NCBI RefSeq assembly: GCF_014529705.1 | Contig: NZ_JAANIH010000020.1 | Coordinates: 1 to 64,000 of the forward strand | DNA from: Bradyrhizobium campsiandrae | Lineage (GTDB): Bacteria > Pseudomonadota > Alphaproteobacteria > Rhizobiales > Xanthobacteraceae | Length of the DNA stretch: 64,000 nucleotides | Reading direction: 5' to 3' | Shown here: in pieces, positions 33,366 to 41,998 of the stretch | How the letters are laid out: each line of letters begins with the position of its first letter | Position numbering within the stretch: the first letter of the stretch is position 1 | Notes under the pieces: generated by a model | Told to the model about the DNA's origin: nothing | What the model saw: only the letters and a program-made list of their open reading frames with translations | Database searches by the model: none | Translations under genes and position numbers: made by a program

Positions 33366-33860
33366 TTACGCCTGAGCCGCGGCCGCAAGCCCGTGCAGAG
33401 CCGGCGGGATCGTTGCGGGCAATTGCCCGAGGCGCTGGACGGCCGCCAGCATCGCGACGAGATAGCCGTAGGGGCCGAGACCGCAAATGACCGAAGTGCA
33501 GGCGCCCGAGGTGATCGAGTGACGATGAAGCTCGTCGCGCGCGTGGATGTTCGAGATGTGCAGCTCGATCTTCACGCCTTCGAAAATCTTCAGCGCATCG
33601 ATCAGGGCGATCGAGGTGAAGGAATAGCCCGCCGGATTGATGATGATCGCATCCGCCGCGCCATGGGCGGACTGAATCAGGCCGACCAGCTCGCCCTCCA
33701 TGTTGGACTGATGGAACGAGACGGAGACACCGAGCTGGTCGGCCAGTGCCTGGCAGCTGGCCTCGATCTCTTTCAGTGTGGTCCGGCCGTAGATGTGCGG
33801 CTCCCTGATGCCGAGAAAGTTGAGATTGGGTCCATTGAGGATCATGATTTTCGCGGCCAT
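33366..33860 (-). CDS. aroQ: Type II 3-dehydroquinate dehydratase, second copy
   Basis: ATG 33860 follows AGGAG and gives 164 residues. Motifs are LNGPNLNFLGIREPHIYG (Tyr24), FHQSNMEGELVGLIQ, NPAGYSFTSIALIDAL and ELHISNIHARDELHRHS, all of the type II dehydroquinase site. It differs at many positions from the copy at 19980 and has a longer, Ala-rich C-terminus. Its position beside the DctA/PrpF-like operon again suggests 3-dehydroquinate breakdown or detoxification, not biosynthesis. Confidence 0.92.
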   Translation of the reverse strand: MAAKIMILNGPNLNFLGIREPHIYGRTTLKEIEASCQALADQLGVSVSFHQSNMEGELVGLIQSAHGAADAIIINPAGYSFTSIALIDALKIFEGVKIELHISNIHARDELHRHSITSGACTSVICGLGPYGYLVAMLAAVQRLGQLPATIPPALHGLAAAAQA

Positions 33861-33937
33861 TGCCCTGCTCCTTCGATTGTTTCCGATGCGACTAGCCACC
33901 GGACCACCGCGCCGGGACCGTCACCAGACCCGGGGGA

Positions 33938-34067
33938 TCATACCATCGCGAACAGCACGATCAGCCGTGCGATCATGAAGGGCCAGACGCCCGAAGATGA
34001 CGAAGCCGATGCTGGGTGGGATGACCGGGCCGATGACGCCGCCGGCGGCGACGAGACCTGCGGCATA
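33938..34067 (-). pseudogene. Relic of a TRAP transporter large permease (DctM-like)
   Basis: Read on the minus strand, 34067-33990 encodes YAAGLVAAGGVIGPVIPPSI followed by GFVIFG, the highly conserved DctM membrane segment. One frame over, GVWPFMIARLIVLFAMV ends at a stop at 33938; it looks like the C-terminal helix of the same family. The two pieces are joined by a frame change and lack the rest of the ~420-residue protein. The rest of 33861-34397 shows no gene. Confidence 0.6.
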
Positions 34068-34397
34068 GGTCTCTTGTGGTCCGCCGCCACCATCGCCTCC
34101 TCGATCTCTATGAAGAGGTCAACCAGGATGCCATGTATCTCGGAGGCGACCGTATCGTGGCGCAGGCCGGCGAAGCCGTGCGCAGCATGCCGCCGATCGT
34201 CACGGCGTTGCCCATCAGCGGCAGCGCGCCAGCCTCGCGCCAGCTTCGCACCGGAAACTGTCCGGGCGGCACGCGGCGATCGTACGCTGCGGACCCGCAA
34301 GCACGGCCGAACGCGAACGGACGAAACGAGAAGGCAAGTGCTGCGGACGTCTCTGCCCGGCTAGCGATGTCACCTCGTTCCTTTTTCTGGTCAGTCT

Positions 34398-35879
34398 ATG
34401 AACCGTCAAGAGCGCCGGGCTGCGGCCAAACAATCCCCGAAGGCTGCGCCACAGGGTCTGGCGGCCGCCAAGAGCCTGGAAGCCGCAAAGCAGGCCCAGG
34501 CGCTGTTCAGGCTCGGCCGCTATGCCGAAGCGCTGGAATGCTTCGACACATTCGCCAGGCTCAATCCTGATGTCGCCCCTCTCTATCAGACGCGCGGACT
34601 TTGCCTGCAACGGCTGGGCCGGTTCGAGGACGCCCGCGCCGACTTTGAGAGGTCGATCGCGCTGAACCCCCATGAGGCGGAGACGCACAAGAATCTCGGC
34701 ACGCTTCATTCGCGACTGGGACGGATGGAGCAGGCATTTGCCAGCTTCGATCGCGCGCTCGCACTTCGTCCCAATTTCTCCGCGGCGCTCAACGAGAAAG
34801 CACGGGCGCTGTGGAGCATGCAATTGCTGGACGAGGCCTTCGCGGCCTTTCACCAGTCGCTGGCGGTCGACCCCGGCAATGCGGACACGACCTGGAATCT
34901 CGCGCTGCTGCAGATGCTGACCGGCGATTTCGAGCGCGGCTGGCGCGGACGCGAGGCGCGCTGGACGGCGCCGTCGCTCGGCCTTGCCAAGCGCGAATTT
35001 TCCCAGCCGCTCTGGCTCGGCGACCGGCCGCTTGCGGGCAAGACCATCCTGCTTCATGCCGACGAGGCGCTCGGCGATTCCATCCAGTTTGCGCGCTATG
35101 CGCCGATGGTGGCCGCGCTCGGAGCCCGGGTCATCCTGGAGGTCAGGCCTGCGGTCCGGCGGCTGCTGGCCGGAGTCAGCGGCGTCGCAGATTGCGTCGA
35201 CCGATCGACGACGCCGTCCCTCGCGTTCGACCTGCACTGCGCCCTCGGCAGCCTGCCGCTGGCGTTCGGGACGCGGCTCGACACGATCCCGTTCGCACAA
35301 GGCTTTCTTCCCCCGGCGCCCGCCGAACGCGTCGAGGCGTGGCAGGAGCGGCTCGGGCCGCATACGCGCTTGCGCGTCGGCCTGGTCTGGTCGGGAGATC
35401 CGGTTCACAACAACGATCACAACCGATCGATCGGCCTGCAAGCGCTTTCGCCGCTGCTGGATTGCGACGTGCAGTTCGTCTCCCTGCAAAAAGGCATCCG
35501 GGATCAGGACCGCGCCTTCCTCGGCCAGCGCCCCGACATCCTCGACCTGACGGACCAGCTGACGGATTTCAGCGACACGGCAGCCCTGGTTGGCTGCCTC
35601 GATCTGGTGATCTCGGTCGACACCAGCGTCGTGCATCTCACCGGCGCGCTCGGCGAACCGGTCTGGACGCTGCTGCCGTTCAACCCGGATTGGCGCTGGC
35701 TGCTCGACCGCGACGACAGCCCCTGGTATTCGTCGATGAGGCTGTTCAGGCAGCCCGCCAGAGGCGACTGGGCGAGCGTCGTGGATCGTGTGCGCGGCGA
35801 ACTCGCGCGGCGCGTTTCGGAATGGCGGGCTGAGCGAGAGCCGTCTTCGCGTCTGCCTGCCGGTCCGGGAACGACCTGA
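34398..35879 (+). CDS. TPR protein with GT9/GT41-like glycosyltransferase C-terminal domain
   Basis: The 493-residue protein has four to five TPR units at about 25-185 (ALFRLGRYAEALECFDTFAR, then CLQRLGRFEDARADFERSIA and TLHSRLGRMEQAFASFDRAL). The C-terminal half resembles ADP-heptose or GT41-type glycosyltransferases: TILLHADEALGDSIQFARYA, RVGLVWSGDPVHNNDHNRSI, and CLDLVISVDTSVVHLTGALG. Such proteins are abundant in Bradyrhizobium and are thought to glycosylate proteins or take part in polysaccharide assembly. It stands alone, convergent with the cyclase gene at 35925. Confidence 0.82.
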   Translation: MNRQERRAAAKQSPKAAPQGLAAAKSLEAAKQAQALFRLGRYAEALECFDTFARLNPDVAPLYQTRGLCLQRLGRFEDARADFERSIALNPHEAETHKNLGTLHSRLGRMEQAFASFDRALALRPNFSAALNEKARALWSMQLLDEAFAAFHQSLAVDPGNADTTWNLALLQMLTGDFERGWRGREARWTAPSLGLAKREFSQPLWLGDRPLAGKTILLHADEALGDSIQFARYAPMVAALGARVILEVRPAVRRLLAGVSGVADCVDRSTTPSLAFDLHCALGSLPLAFGTRLDTIPFAQGFLPPAPAERVEAWQERLGPHTRLRVGLVWSGDPVHNNDHNRSIGLQALSPLLDCDVQFVSLQKGIRDQDRAFLGQRPDILDLTDQLTDFSDTAALVGCLDLVISVDTSVVHLTGALGEPVWTLLPFNPDWRWLLDRDDSPWYSSMRLFRQPARGDWASVVDRVRGELARRVSEWRAEREPSSRLPAGPGTT

Positions 35880-35924
35880 GCGCCTGTCCGCCTGAAGGTC
35901 ATGGCGAGATGGGCCTCGCCGCCT

Positions 35925-36722
35925 TCAATCCTCCACCCGGTAGAGCCGCCACCGCGCCGGCACGCCCTTGAGCTGGTGGCTGCCGTGATCCCTGAGGCGG
36001 ATCTGCGCCTGCGATGCCAGCAGGTCCTTCACCGCGCGCGAGACCAGGACTTCGCCGGCGCGCGCCTTCGCGGCGACGCGGGTGCAAATGTGGAAGGCAA
36101 GGCCGACCATCTCGCCGCCGCTCATCGTGTACTCGCCGGCGTGCAGGCCCACCCTGATATCGAGGCCGAGCGTGCGCACGGCCTGCCGGATCGCGGTCGC
36201 GCAATTGATGCCGGCGGCCGGCGCCTTGAAGGTCGCGAGCACGCCGTCGCCGGTCGTCACGACCTCCTTGCCGCGTGAAGACTTCAATTCCTTGCGAACG
36301 GCCGCGTAGTAGAGGCTCATCACCTTGGTCCAGCGCGCATCGCCGAGCTTGGCGGCCTTTGCCGTCGAGCCGACGATATCGACGATCAGGATCGTGGCGA
36401 GCGCCTGCTTGAGCTCGGCGCCGCCATTGGCGGATCTGCGCCGGATCGCGATTGCGCCGGTGAGCGGCTGATAATCATGGCTGCGCCGCCGCGCGATCGC
36501 CGATCTGGTGTAATCCTGGGCGCGCTGCACGGTGCCGCAGCGGACGGTTTTCTCCTGCGGCAGATGCGTCCAGTAGACCTTGCGTCCCTTGCCGGCGCCT
36601 TGCACCTCGACGGCGCCCCATTTCAGGAACACCGCCGTGCCGACCCGCCGCACGCACCACGCCTTCGACGTGTATCCCGAGACGTTCGACTGATGCAGGC
36701 CGATGCGAAGGAATTTGGGCAT
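35925..36722 (-). CDS. Class III adenylate/guanylate cyclase with WGR-like N-terminus
   Basis: ATG 36722 gives 265 residues. Residues 1-85 contain AVFLKWGAVEVQGAGKGRKVYW, similar to a WGR-type nucleic-acid-binding module, followed by a basic stretch. From about 110 a class III catalytic domain is seen: ATILIVDIVGSTAKAAKLGD gives the first metal Asp, KEVVTTGDGVLATF the second, and IRVGLHAGEYTMSGGEMVG the homodimer loop. The soluble cyclase would make cAMP or cGMP. The WGR-like part is a weak call. Confidence 0.8.
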   Translation of the reverse strand: MPKFLRIGLHQSNVSGYTSKAWCVRRVGTAVFLKWGAVEVQGAGKGRKVYWTHLPQEKTVRCGTVQRAQDYTRSAIARRRSHDYQPLTGAIAIRRRSANGGAELKQALATILIVDIVGSTAKAAKLGDARWTKVMSLYYAAVRKELKSSRGKEVVTTGDGVLATFKAPAAGINCATAIRQAVRTLGLDIRVGLHAGEYTMSGGEMVGLAFHICTRVAAKARAGEVLVSRAVKDLLASQAQIRLRDHGSHQLKGVPARWRLYRVED

Positions 36723-36819
36723 GATCGTGCGGCCAAGCGACAGGCCATTTTTTCGGAGCTGAGACCGAGCGTAATTGCACGTTCCCGCCTTGGCAACAGT
36801 GCGGGACAATTTGTCGATG

Positions 36820-38034
36820 TCAGGACGGCCGATGATCATCGCGAGCGCGGCCGGCAAGACGCGCAAGCTCTTCGATGAACCGCCCGATGTCGTCATCCGA
36901 CGAGTAGATGTGAGGCGCGACGCGGACGATCCTCTGGAGTCCCCGCGCTTTGAGCTCCCATCGGGCATAGTCAACGCCCACAGACGCGACCGCGATGCCG
37001 CGCCTTGCAAGCTCCGCCACGATGATGTCCGCAGGCAGGGATGCATGCTGAAACGTCAGGAACGCCGCCTCGCCATCCTCGTCCTCGAACACCGTGAGGC
37101 CGGGGATGTCGCGCAGCCCCGCACCCAGCCGACGCAGCGTCTCGACATTGTGGGCACGCACGTTCGCAATGCCGATGCGGTCCAGCTCCTGAAGGGAGGC
37201 CCGCAGGCCGAGGCGACCGGCAGCGGAGAACTCCCACGCCTCGAAGCGCCGCGCATCGTCCCGCGACAGGAAGCTGTCATCCGGACGCCAGGTGCCGGCG
37301 CTCTGGTCAATGATGATCGGCCGGGCCAGCCGGTGCAACGCCCGATCCGACAGCGCCATCATCGCCTGCCCGCGACCGCCGCGGAGCCACTTCCGGGCCG
37401 GTGCGACCAGGATATCCGCGGAGGTCCCGAGCAGCGTCAGCTCGAACTGCCCGACGGCTTGCGCGCCATCGACGAAATAAAGGCAGCCATCGGGACGTGC
37501 AATGGAACCGAGCGCTTCGACCGGCTGGCGCAGGCCAAAGCTGTTGGCAACGGCCGATGCACATATCGCGACCGTGCGCTCATCGACCAGAGCCGCAGCT
37601 TGCTCGACATCGATCAGCCCCTTGCTGGTCATCGGCAACCTGACCAACTCCGCTCCGATCGCCGCCGCGCGCCGCACCGCGTTCAGAATGTTCCCGCCCC
37701 AATCGTTGCGCGCGATCAGGATGCGATCGCCGCGCTCGAGCGGCATCGCCGCAAAGGCCAGTGCCCAGAGCCGGCTCGTCTGCTCGCCAAAAGCAAGGTG
37801 CGTCGGGGCAACGCCGGTCAGGCGGCCCGCCAGGATTCGCGTCTCATCAATGGCGCTGCTCGCATCGGCCGCCGCCCAATGCGCGCCGCGCCGCGCCTCG
37901 AGATCGAGATGCGCCTTGATCGCCGTTACGACGCACTCGGGCATCAGGCCGGCCCCAGCGGCATTCAGATGCGTCACCGCGCCCGGGTCGCCTGATCCAA
38001 GTGGACGTCGCAGCGGGTCCGGCGAGATCATCAT
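36820..38034 (-). CDS. Class V aminotransferase-fold PLP enzyme
   Basis: ATG 38034 overlaps the RidA stop (ATGA), giving 404 residues. The enzyme resembles NifS/isopenicillin-N-epimerase-type class V proteins: VTHLNAAGAGLMPECVV at the start, ICASAVANSFGLRQPVEALG, LYFVDGAQAVGQ (PLP Asp), and ILVAPARKWLRGGRGQAMMA with the PLP lysine. It could be a lyase, epimerase or desulfurase acting on an amino acid. With RidA and an amino-acid importer in the same run, it probably starts breakdown of the imported amino acid. Confidence 0.82.
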   Translation of the reverse strand: MMISPDPLRRPLGSGDPGAVTHLNAAGAGLMPECVVTAIKAHLDLEARRGAHWAAADASSAIDETRILAGRLTGVAPTHLAFGEQTSRLWALAFAAMPLERGDRILIARNDWGGNILNAVRRAAAIGAELVRLPMTSKGLIDVEQAAALVDERTVAICASAVANSFGLRQPVEALGSIARPDGCLYFVDGAQAVGQFELTLLGTSADILVAPARKWLRGGRGQAMMALSDRALHRLARPIIIDQSAGTWRPDDSFLSRDDARRFEAWEFSAAGRLGLRASLQELDRIGIANVRAHNVETLRRLGAGLRDIPGLTVFEDEDGEAAFLTFQHASLPADIIVAELARRGIAVASVGVDYARWELKARGLQRIVRVAPHIYSSDDDIGRFIEELARLAGRARDDHRPS

Positions 38035-38468
38035 CCGGCCCGGATCGCCGCCATGATGTCGATCTCGACCGGGGCGCCGCGCGGCAGCTCGGCGACGCCG
38101 ACCGACGTTCGCGCATGCCGCCCCCTGTCGCCGAGATGCGCAACGAAGATTTCCGAGGCGCCGTTCATGACCTGCGACTGCTGCACGAATCCGGGCGCGG
38201 ATGCGACGTAGCCGGTGATCCGGAGAAGCTGCTCGACCCGATCCAGCCCGCCCACGGCGTCCGCGAGGGCCGCAAGACACAGCTCGGCGCAGACGGCGGC
38301 GGCCCGCTGCGCCGTGGCGAGATCGACCTCGGCTCCCACCTTGCCCTTGAACAGGAGCTCGTCGCCGCGCCGCGGCAATTGCCCGCTGACATAGGCCATG
38401 CCGCCGTGAACGACCACCGGCAAATAGTCGCCGCCCGGCGCGTTGGTCTTTGGAAGATTGGCGTTCAT
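38031..38468 (-). CDS. RidA/YjgF-family enamine/imine deaminase
   Basis: The 145-residue protein of RidA type has VHGGMAYVSGQLPRRGDELL, ITGYVASAPGFVQQSQVMNG, and the C-terminal RTSVGVAELPRGAPVEIDIM with the substrate-binding Arg and the final conserved Pro-x-Gly and Glu. RidA enzymes hydrolyse reactive enamines released by PLP enzymes. That is a direct functional match to the PLP enzyme with which it is translationally coupled. Confidence 0.88.
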   Translation of the reverse strand: MNANLPKTNAPGGDYLPVVVHGGMAYVSGQLPRRGDELLFKGKVGAEVDLATAQRAAAVCAELCLAALADAVGGLDRVEQLLRITGYVASAPGFVQQSQVMNGASEIFVAHLGDRGRHARTSVGVAELPRGAPVEIDIMAAIRAG

Positions 38469-38490
38469 CTCCGTCCCTTTCAGTGATTCC

Positions 38491-38505
38491 CGACGATCAT
38501 CGTCG
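38491..38505. promoter_or_regulatory. Palindrome upstream of the RidA gene
   Basis: CGACGATCATCGTCG is a perfect 7-1-7 palindrome 23 bases before the RidA start. Similar half-sites (TGACGATGAT) follow at 38511-38520. It is a candidate operator for an internal promoter between the ABC permease genes and the RidA pair. Confidence 0.45.
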
Positions 38506-38566
38506 ATTCATGACGATGATACGGCCTGCGAGACCGGCATCACAACCCGGCCGGCCGTCTGCCCCG

Positions 38567-39226
38567 TCATACGGTCGCCGTCCGGCGCTGAAGCCGCTTG
38601 ACGAGGCGGGATGCCGAGAAGCAAATCGCGAAATAGACCAGGGTTGCGAACAGATAGAATTCGATCAGGCGCGCCTCCCTGACGGCGACGATGCCGATCG
38701 ACGTCATGAAGTCATGAAGCCCGATGACGTAGACCAGCGAGCTGTCCTGGAACAGCGCGATGCTCTGCGTCAGCAGGACGGGCGTCATGCGGCGCAAGGC
38801 TTGCGGCAGCACCACGTAGCGGTAGGCCTGCATCCGGCTCATGCCGATCGCCAGCGCCGCCGCCATCTGCCCCTGCGAGATGCCGCTGATGCCGGCGCGC
38901 ATGATCTCGGAATAGTAGGCGGCCTCGAACAGGGTGAAGGCGATCAGCGCGGACGTGAACGCCCCAACCGACCGCCCGATGAACAATGGCACCAGCAGAT
39001 AGAACCAGAAGATCACCATGATCAGCGGAATCGAGCGCAACCCGTTGACGTAGCCCGCGGCAAGCGCAGCGACTGGTCGCGGCGCCGACAGGCGCACGAC
39101 CGCGATGATCGTCCCGAGCAGGATGCCGCCCGCCATCGCCAGCGCCACCAGGACGAAACTCATTTGCAACCCCCGCCAGAGGAAGGGCAAGGCGTGAACC
39201 ACGGCGCTCCAATCCAGGTTTCGCAC
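38567..39226 (-). CDS. Amino-acid ABC transporter permease 1
   Basis: The 219-residue permease is of the GltK/HisM type with about five helices. The conserved core reads LVALAMAGGILLGTIIAVVR, with GLRSIPLIMVIFWFYLLVPL, and the coupling loop is MAAALAIGMSRMQAYRYVVL. It is two bases from the partner permease. No ATP-binding subunit gene is present in this run, so the ATPase must come from elsewhere. Confidence 0.87.
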   Translation of the reverse strand: MRNLDWSAVVHALPFLWRGLQMSFVLVALAMAGGILLGTIIAVVRLSAPRPVAALAAGYVNGLRSIPLIMVIFWFYLLVPLFIGRSVGAFTSALIAFTLFEAAYYSEIMRAGISGISQGQMAAALAIGMSRMQAYRYVVLPQALRRMTPVLLTQSIALFQDSSLVYVIGLHDFMTSIGIVAVREARLIEFYLFATLVYFAICFSASRLVKRLQRRTATV

Positions 39227-39228
39227 GA

Positions 39229-39945
39229 TCAGCCTCGCCCCAGCGTCCCGGCGACCGAGACCCGCCTTTCGACGGCGCGCATGCCGGTGATCACGCAGAG
39301 CGTCAGCATGACATAGATGACGGTCGCGGCCGTCAGCGCCTCGATGCCCTGGAACGTACTGGCCTCGATCTGGCGGCTCTGGCCCGTCAGCTCGAGCACC
39401 CCGATGGTCAAGGCAAGCGACGAATTCTTGACGATGTTGAGGGCTTCCGACGTCAGCGGCGGCAGCACGTTGCGCGCTGCAAGGGGCAGCAGAACGTAGC
39501 GATAGGCCTGTGCGACGGTCAGGCCCATGGCCGCGGCCGCCATACGCTGACCCGTGCCGATCGATTCAATGCCGGCCCGGACCTGTTCGGCGATGCGCGC
39601 AGCCGTGAAGCAGCCGAGCCCAAGCACGGAGCACCAATATTCGGGCATCGGCAGATCGCGCTTGATCCAAAGTCCAAACGATGCCGGCAACAGCTCGGGC
39701 AGCACGTAGTACCAGAGAAACAGCTGGAGCAGCAGCGGGACGTTGCGAAACAGATCCACATAGGCCGTCGCGACGACGCGGGCGGGCCGGCTTGGAAGCG
39801 TGCTCGACACGCCCACCGCGCAGCCGATCGCGAGCGCGATGATCCATGCCGCGCCTGCAACGAGAAGCGTCCATGTCACGCCCGCGAGGAGCCATCCGAA
39901 ATAGGGCTCGACGAACAGGACGCCCCAGTTCCAGCGATAGTGCAT
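39229..39945 (-). CDS. Amino-acid ABC transporter permease 2
   Basis: ATG 39945 gives 238 residues; the upstream extension overlaps the binding-protein gene. It resembles GltJ: AYVDLFRNVPLLLQLFLWYY, RIAEQVRAGIESIGTGQRMA, and the coupling loop AAAMGLTVAQAYRYVLLPLA. About five to six helices are predicted. It pairs with the permease at 38567. Confidence 0.87.
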   Translation of the reverse strand: MHYRWNWGVLFVEPYFGWLLAGVTWTLLVAGAAWIIALAIGCAVGVSSTLPSRPARVVATAYVDLFRNVPLLLQLFLWYYVLPELLPASFGLWIKRDLPMPEYWCSVLGLGCFTAARIAEQVRAGIESIGTGQRMAAAAMGLTVAQAYRYVLLPLAARNVLPPLTSEALNIVKNSSLALTIGVLELTGQSRQIEASTFQGIEALTAATVIYVMLTLCVITGMRAVERRVSVAGTLGRG

Positions 39946-39956
39946 CGCGCGCCTCT

Positions 39957-40847
39957 TCAGCGCGGCAGGGCCTGGACCCGGAATGCGGCGAGCAGCTCGC
40001 CCTCGATCTTCAAACCCAACGGGTCGAACCATCTGGCATAGATGGTCTCGGCCTCTCCCGAGCGGAACGCATCGGCGAAGGCTCCCCGCACCAGCAACGA
40101 GAAATCCTGGTCGCCACGCTGCATCATCGCGCTATAGGGATCGTAGGTGAGCAGACGACCGACGACCGCCAGGGAGCCTGCCGGCCTTGCCTTGGTGGCG
40201 GCATAGACCTTGATCTGGATGCCGTCCGCGACGAATGCATCGACACGATCGTTCTCGACCAGCAGCGCGCCTTCGGGCAGGTCTTTGACATAGACCAGCT
40301 GGACACCGAGCGCCTTCTCGTCATTGAGCTTGCGGACCGCGGCCTCGTTCGACGACCCCTGGAGCGCGGCAACGCGCTTGCCCTTGAGATCCTCGATCTC
40401 CCTGACCGCAGATGCCGATTTCACGAGCAATTGCGTGCCGGTGACGTAGTAGATCGGCGAGAACTCGACCTGCTCCTGGCGTGTCAGGAAATTCGAGGTG
40501 GTGCCGCATTCGAGATCGACCGTTCCGTTGGCGACCAGCGGGATCCGGTTGGTCACGTTGATCGGCGTGAACGTCACCTTGAGGTCCGGCTTGCTCAGCC
40601 GTTGCCTGATGGCATCGACCGCCTTCATGCAGAGATCGATGGAATAGCCTTCCACCTTCTGCTCATCATTGACGTAGGAGAACGGCGCGGAGGCCTCGCG
40701 GTGACCGATGTTGATCGCCCCGCGCTCCAGGATGCGCTTGAGAATGATGCTGTTGCCGGGCCCCTGCTCGGCCGAAGCCGGCGCGGCCAGGCCCGCCATC
40801 ATTGCGATCGATGCCACGATCATCATGCCTGATCTGCGCGGTCTCAT
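39957..40847 (-). CDS. Amino-acid ABC transporter periplasmic binding protein
   Basis: ATG 40847 starts a 296-residue precursor with a signal peptide (SGMMIVASIAMMAGLAAPAS). Family 3 features are INIGHREASAPFSYVNDEQK, VEGYSIDLCMKAVDAI, NGTVDLECGTTSNFLTRQEQ and GSSNEAAVRKLND, similar to glutamate/aspartate-binding GltI. It heads the transporter run and is divergent from the LysR at 41008. Confidence 0.88.
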   Translation of the reverse strand: MRPRRSGMMIVASIAMMAGLAAPASAEQGPGNSIILKRILERGAINIGHREASAPFSYVNDEQKVEGYSIDLCMKAVDAIRQRLSKPDLKVTFTPINVTNRIPLVANGTVDLECGTTSNFLTRQEQVEFSPIYYVTGTQLLVKSASAVREIEDLKGKRVAALQGSSNEAAVRKLNDEKALGVQLVYVKDLPEGALLVENDRVDAFVADGIQIKVYAATKARPAGSLAVVGRLLTYDPYSAMMQRGDQDFSLLVRGAFADAFRSGEAETIYARWFDPLGLKIEGELLAAFRVQALPR

Positions 40848-40929
40848 CGGTGTCCCTTCCAGCCGGTCTGCCTGGCAGGACGCTACTTTGCCGATACCGG
40901 ACATTTCCAATGCGAATGCGCGCGGAGTT

Positions 40930-40946
40930 GATGCGGATTTTGCATC
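40930..40946. promoter_or_regulatory. Candidate LysR box GATGC-N7-GCATC
   Basis: The interrupted inverted repeat lies in the 160-base divergent spacer between the ABC operon and the LysR gene, 62 bases before the latter. Size and spacing fit the T-N11-A pattern of LysR sites. Confidence 0.5.
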
Positions 40947-41007
40947 GGCCGCGGCGCGAAAACCGGTTAGGGTGTTCGGCACAAGAGTTCGCAAGAAGGC
41001 TGCAATC

Positions 41008-41982
41008 ATGCTCGATATCCGCTGGCTCGAGGATCTGGCCGCCGTGGCGGACACCAAGAACCTGACCCGTGCCGCCGAATTGCGGAATGTCAGTCAATCC
41101 GGGCTCAGCCGCCGGTTTCAATCGCTCGAAAACTGGGCCGGCGCAGCATTGCTCGACCGCCGCAAATCCCCGATCGAACTGACCGATGCAGGTGCGCAAT
41201 TGCTGGCCACGGCGAACGACGTGATCGGACGGCTCAATGCCGTCAGGCGCGCCCTGAGAGAGGACCAGGATCAAGCGACGCGCAGCGTCCGCTTCGCCGC
41301 CCCTCACCTGCTGTCCGTGACCTTCTTTCCGAAGTGGCTGCCGCAGATCCAGGCAACGACCGGATCGACGCGGCTGACGATCCTGTCCGACAACCTTCCG
41401 GGATGCTGCGACGCTTTCGACGACGGCGCGGTCGATTTCGTCGTCTGCTACATGGATCGGTCCGGCCGCCTGAGCTCGCCCGACGGCAAGACACTGTCGA
41501 TCTCGACCTGCCAATGGCTGACGATTGGCCGGGAGAAGCTCGTGCCGCTGTCGGCCGCCGACGGCGACAAGCAGCCGCTGCACGATCTGGCGCCCGAGCC
41601 GCGTCGGTCAGTTTCCTATCTCGGTTACAGCAGCGAATGCTCGCTCGGCTGGGCGGTGGATCAGAAGCTCGCCGATGCGCCCGACCTGCCCCGGCTCAAT
41701 CGCATCTATGAAAACTCGCTGGCCGACGGACTGCGATCGATGGCGCTGTCCGGGCTCGGCGTCGCCTGGCTGCCGCTGACCACGACCCACCAGGACATCC
41801 TCCGCGGCCGCCTCGTCCGCACCGGACCGCCTGACCTCGACGTCGATCTCGACATCCGCATCTATCGGCCACAGCGGCGCCTCAGCCGGCGAGCCGAGGA
41901 GCTCTGGTCGCACCTGGTCGCGGCCCGCTCGGTCGTCGAGCTTCCGGAGCTTGCTTTTGCCAGCCACAGGGAACGAGCCTGA
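41008..41982 (+). CDS. LysR-family transcriptional regulator
   Basis: ATG 41008 is chosen because MLDIRWLEDLAAVADTKNLT begins the LysR HTH directly; the longer frame overlaps the divergent gene. The 324-residue protein has the recognition segment VSQSGLSRRFQSLENWAGAA. The effector domain includes SVRFAAPHLLSVTFFPKWLP and a late LSGLGVAWLPL. It likely controls the divergent amino-acid ABC/RidA run. Confidence 0.9.
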   Translation: MLDIRWLEDLAAVADTKNLTRAAELRNVSQSGLSRRFQSLENWAGAALLDRRKSPIELTDAGAQLLATANDVIGRLNAVRRALREDQDQATRSVRFAAPHLLSVTFFPKWLPQIQATTGSTRLTILSDNLPGCCDAFDDGAVDFVVCYMDRSGRLSSPDGKTLSISTCQWLTIGREKLVPLSAADGDKQPLHDLAPEPRRSVSYLGYSSECSLGWAVDQKLADAPDLPRLNRIYENSLADGLRSMALSGLGVAWLPLTTTHQDILRGRLVRTGPPDLDVDLDIRIYRPQRRLSRRAEELWSHLVAARSVVELPELAFASHRERA

Positions 41983-41998
41983 CTGTAGAGAGCGCGTT

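Noticed and set aside
34215..35636. 473-codon minus-strand open frame
   Set aside because: It is the mirror of the TPR-glycosyltransferase, whose TPR pattern and GT motifs are clear on the plus strand.
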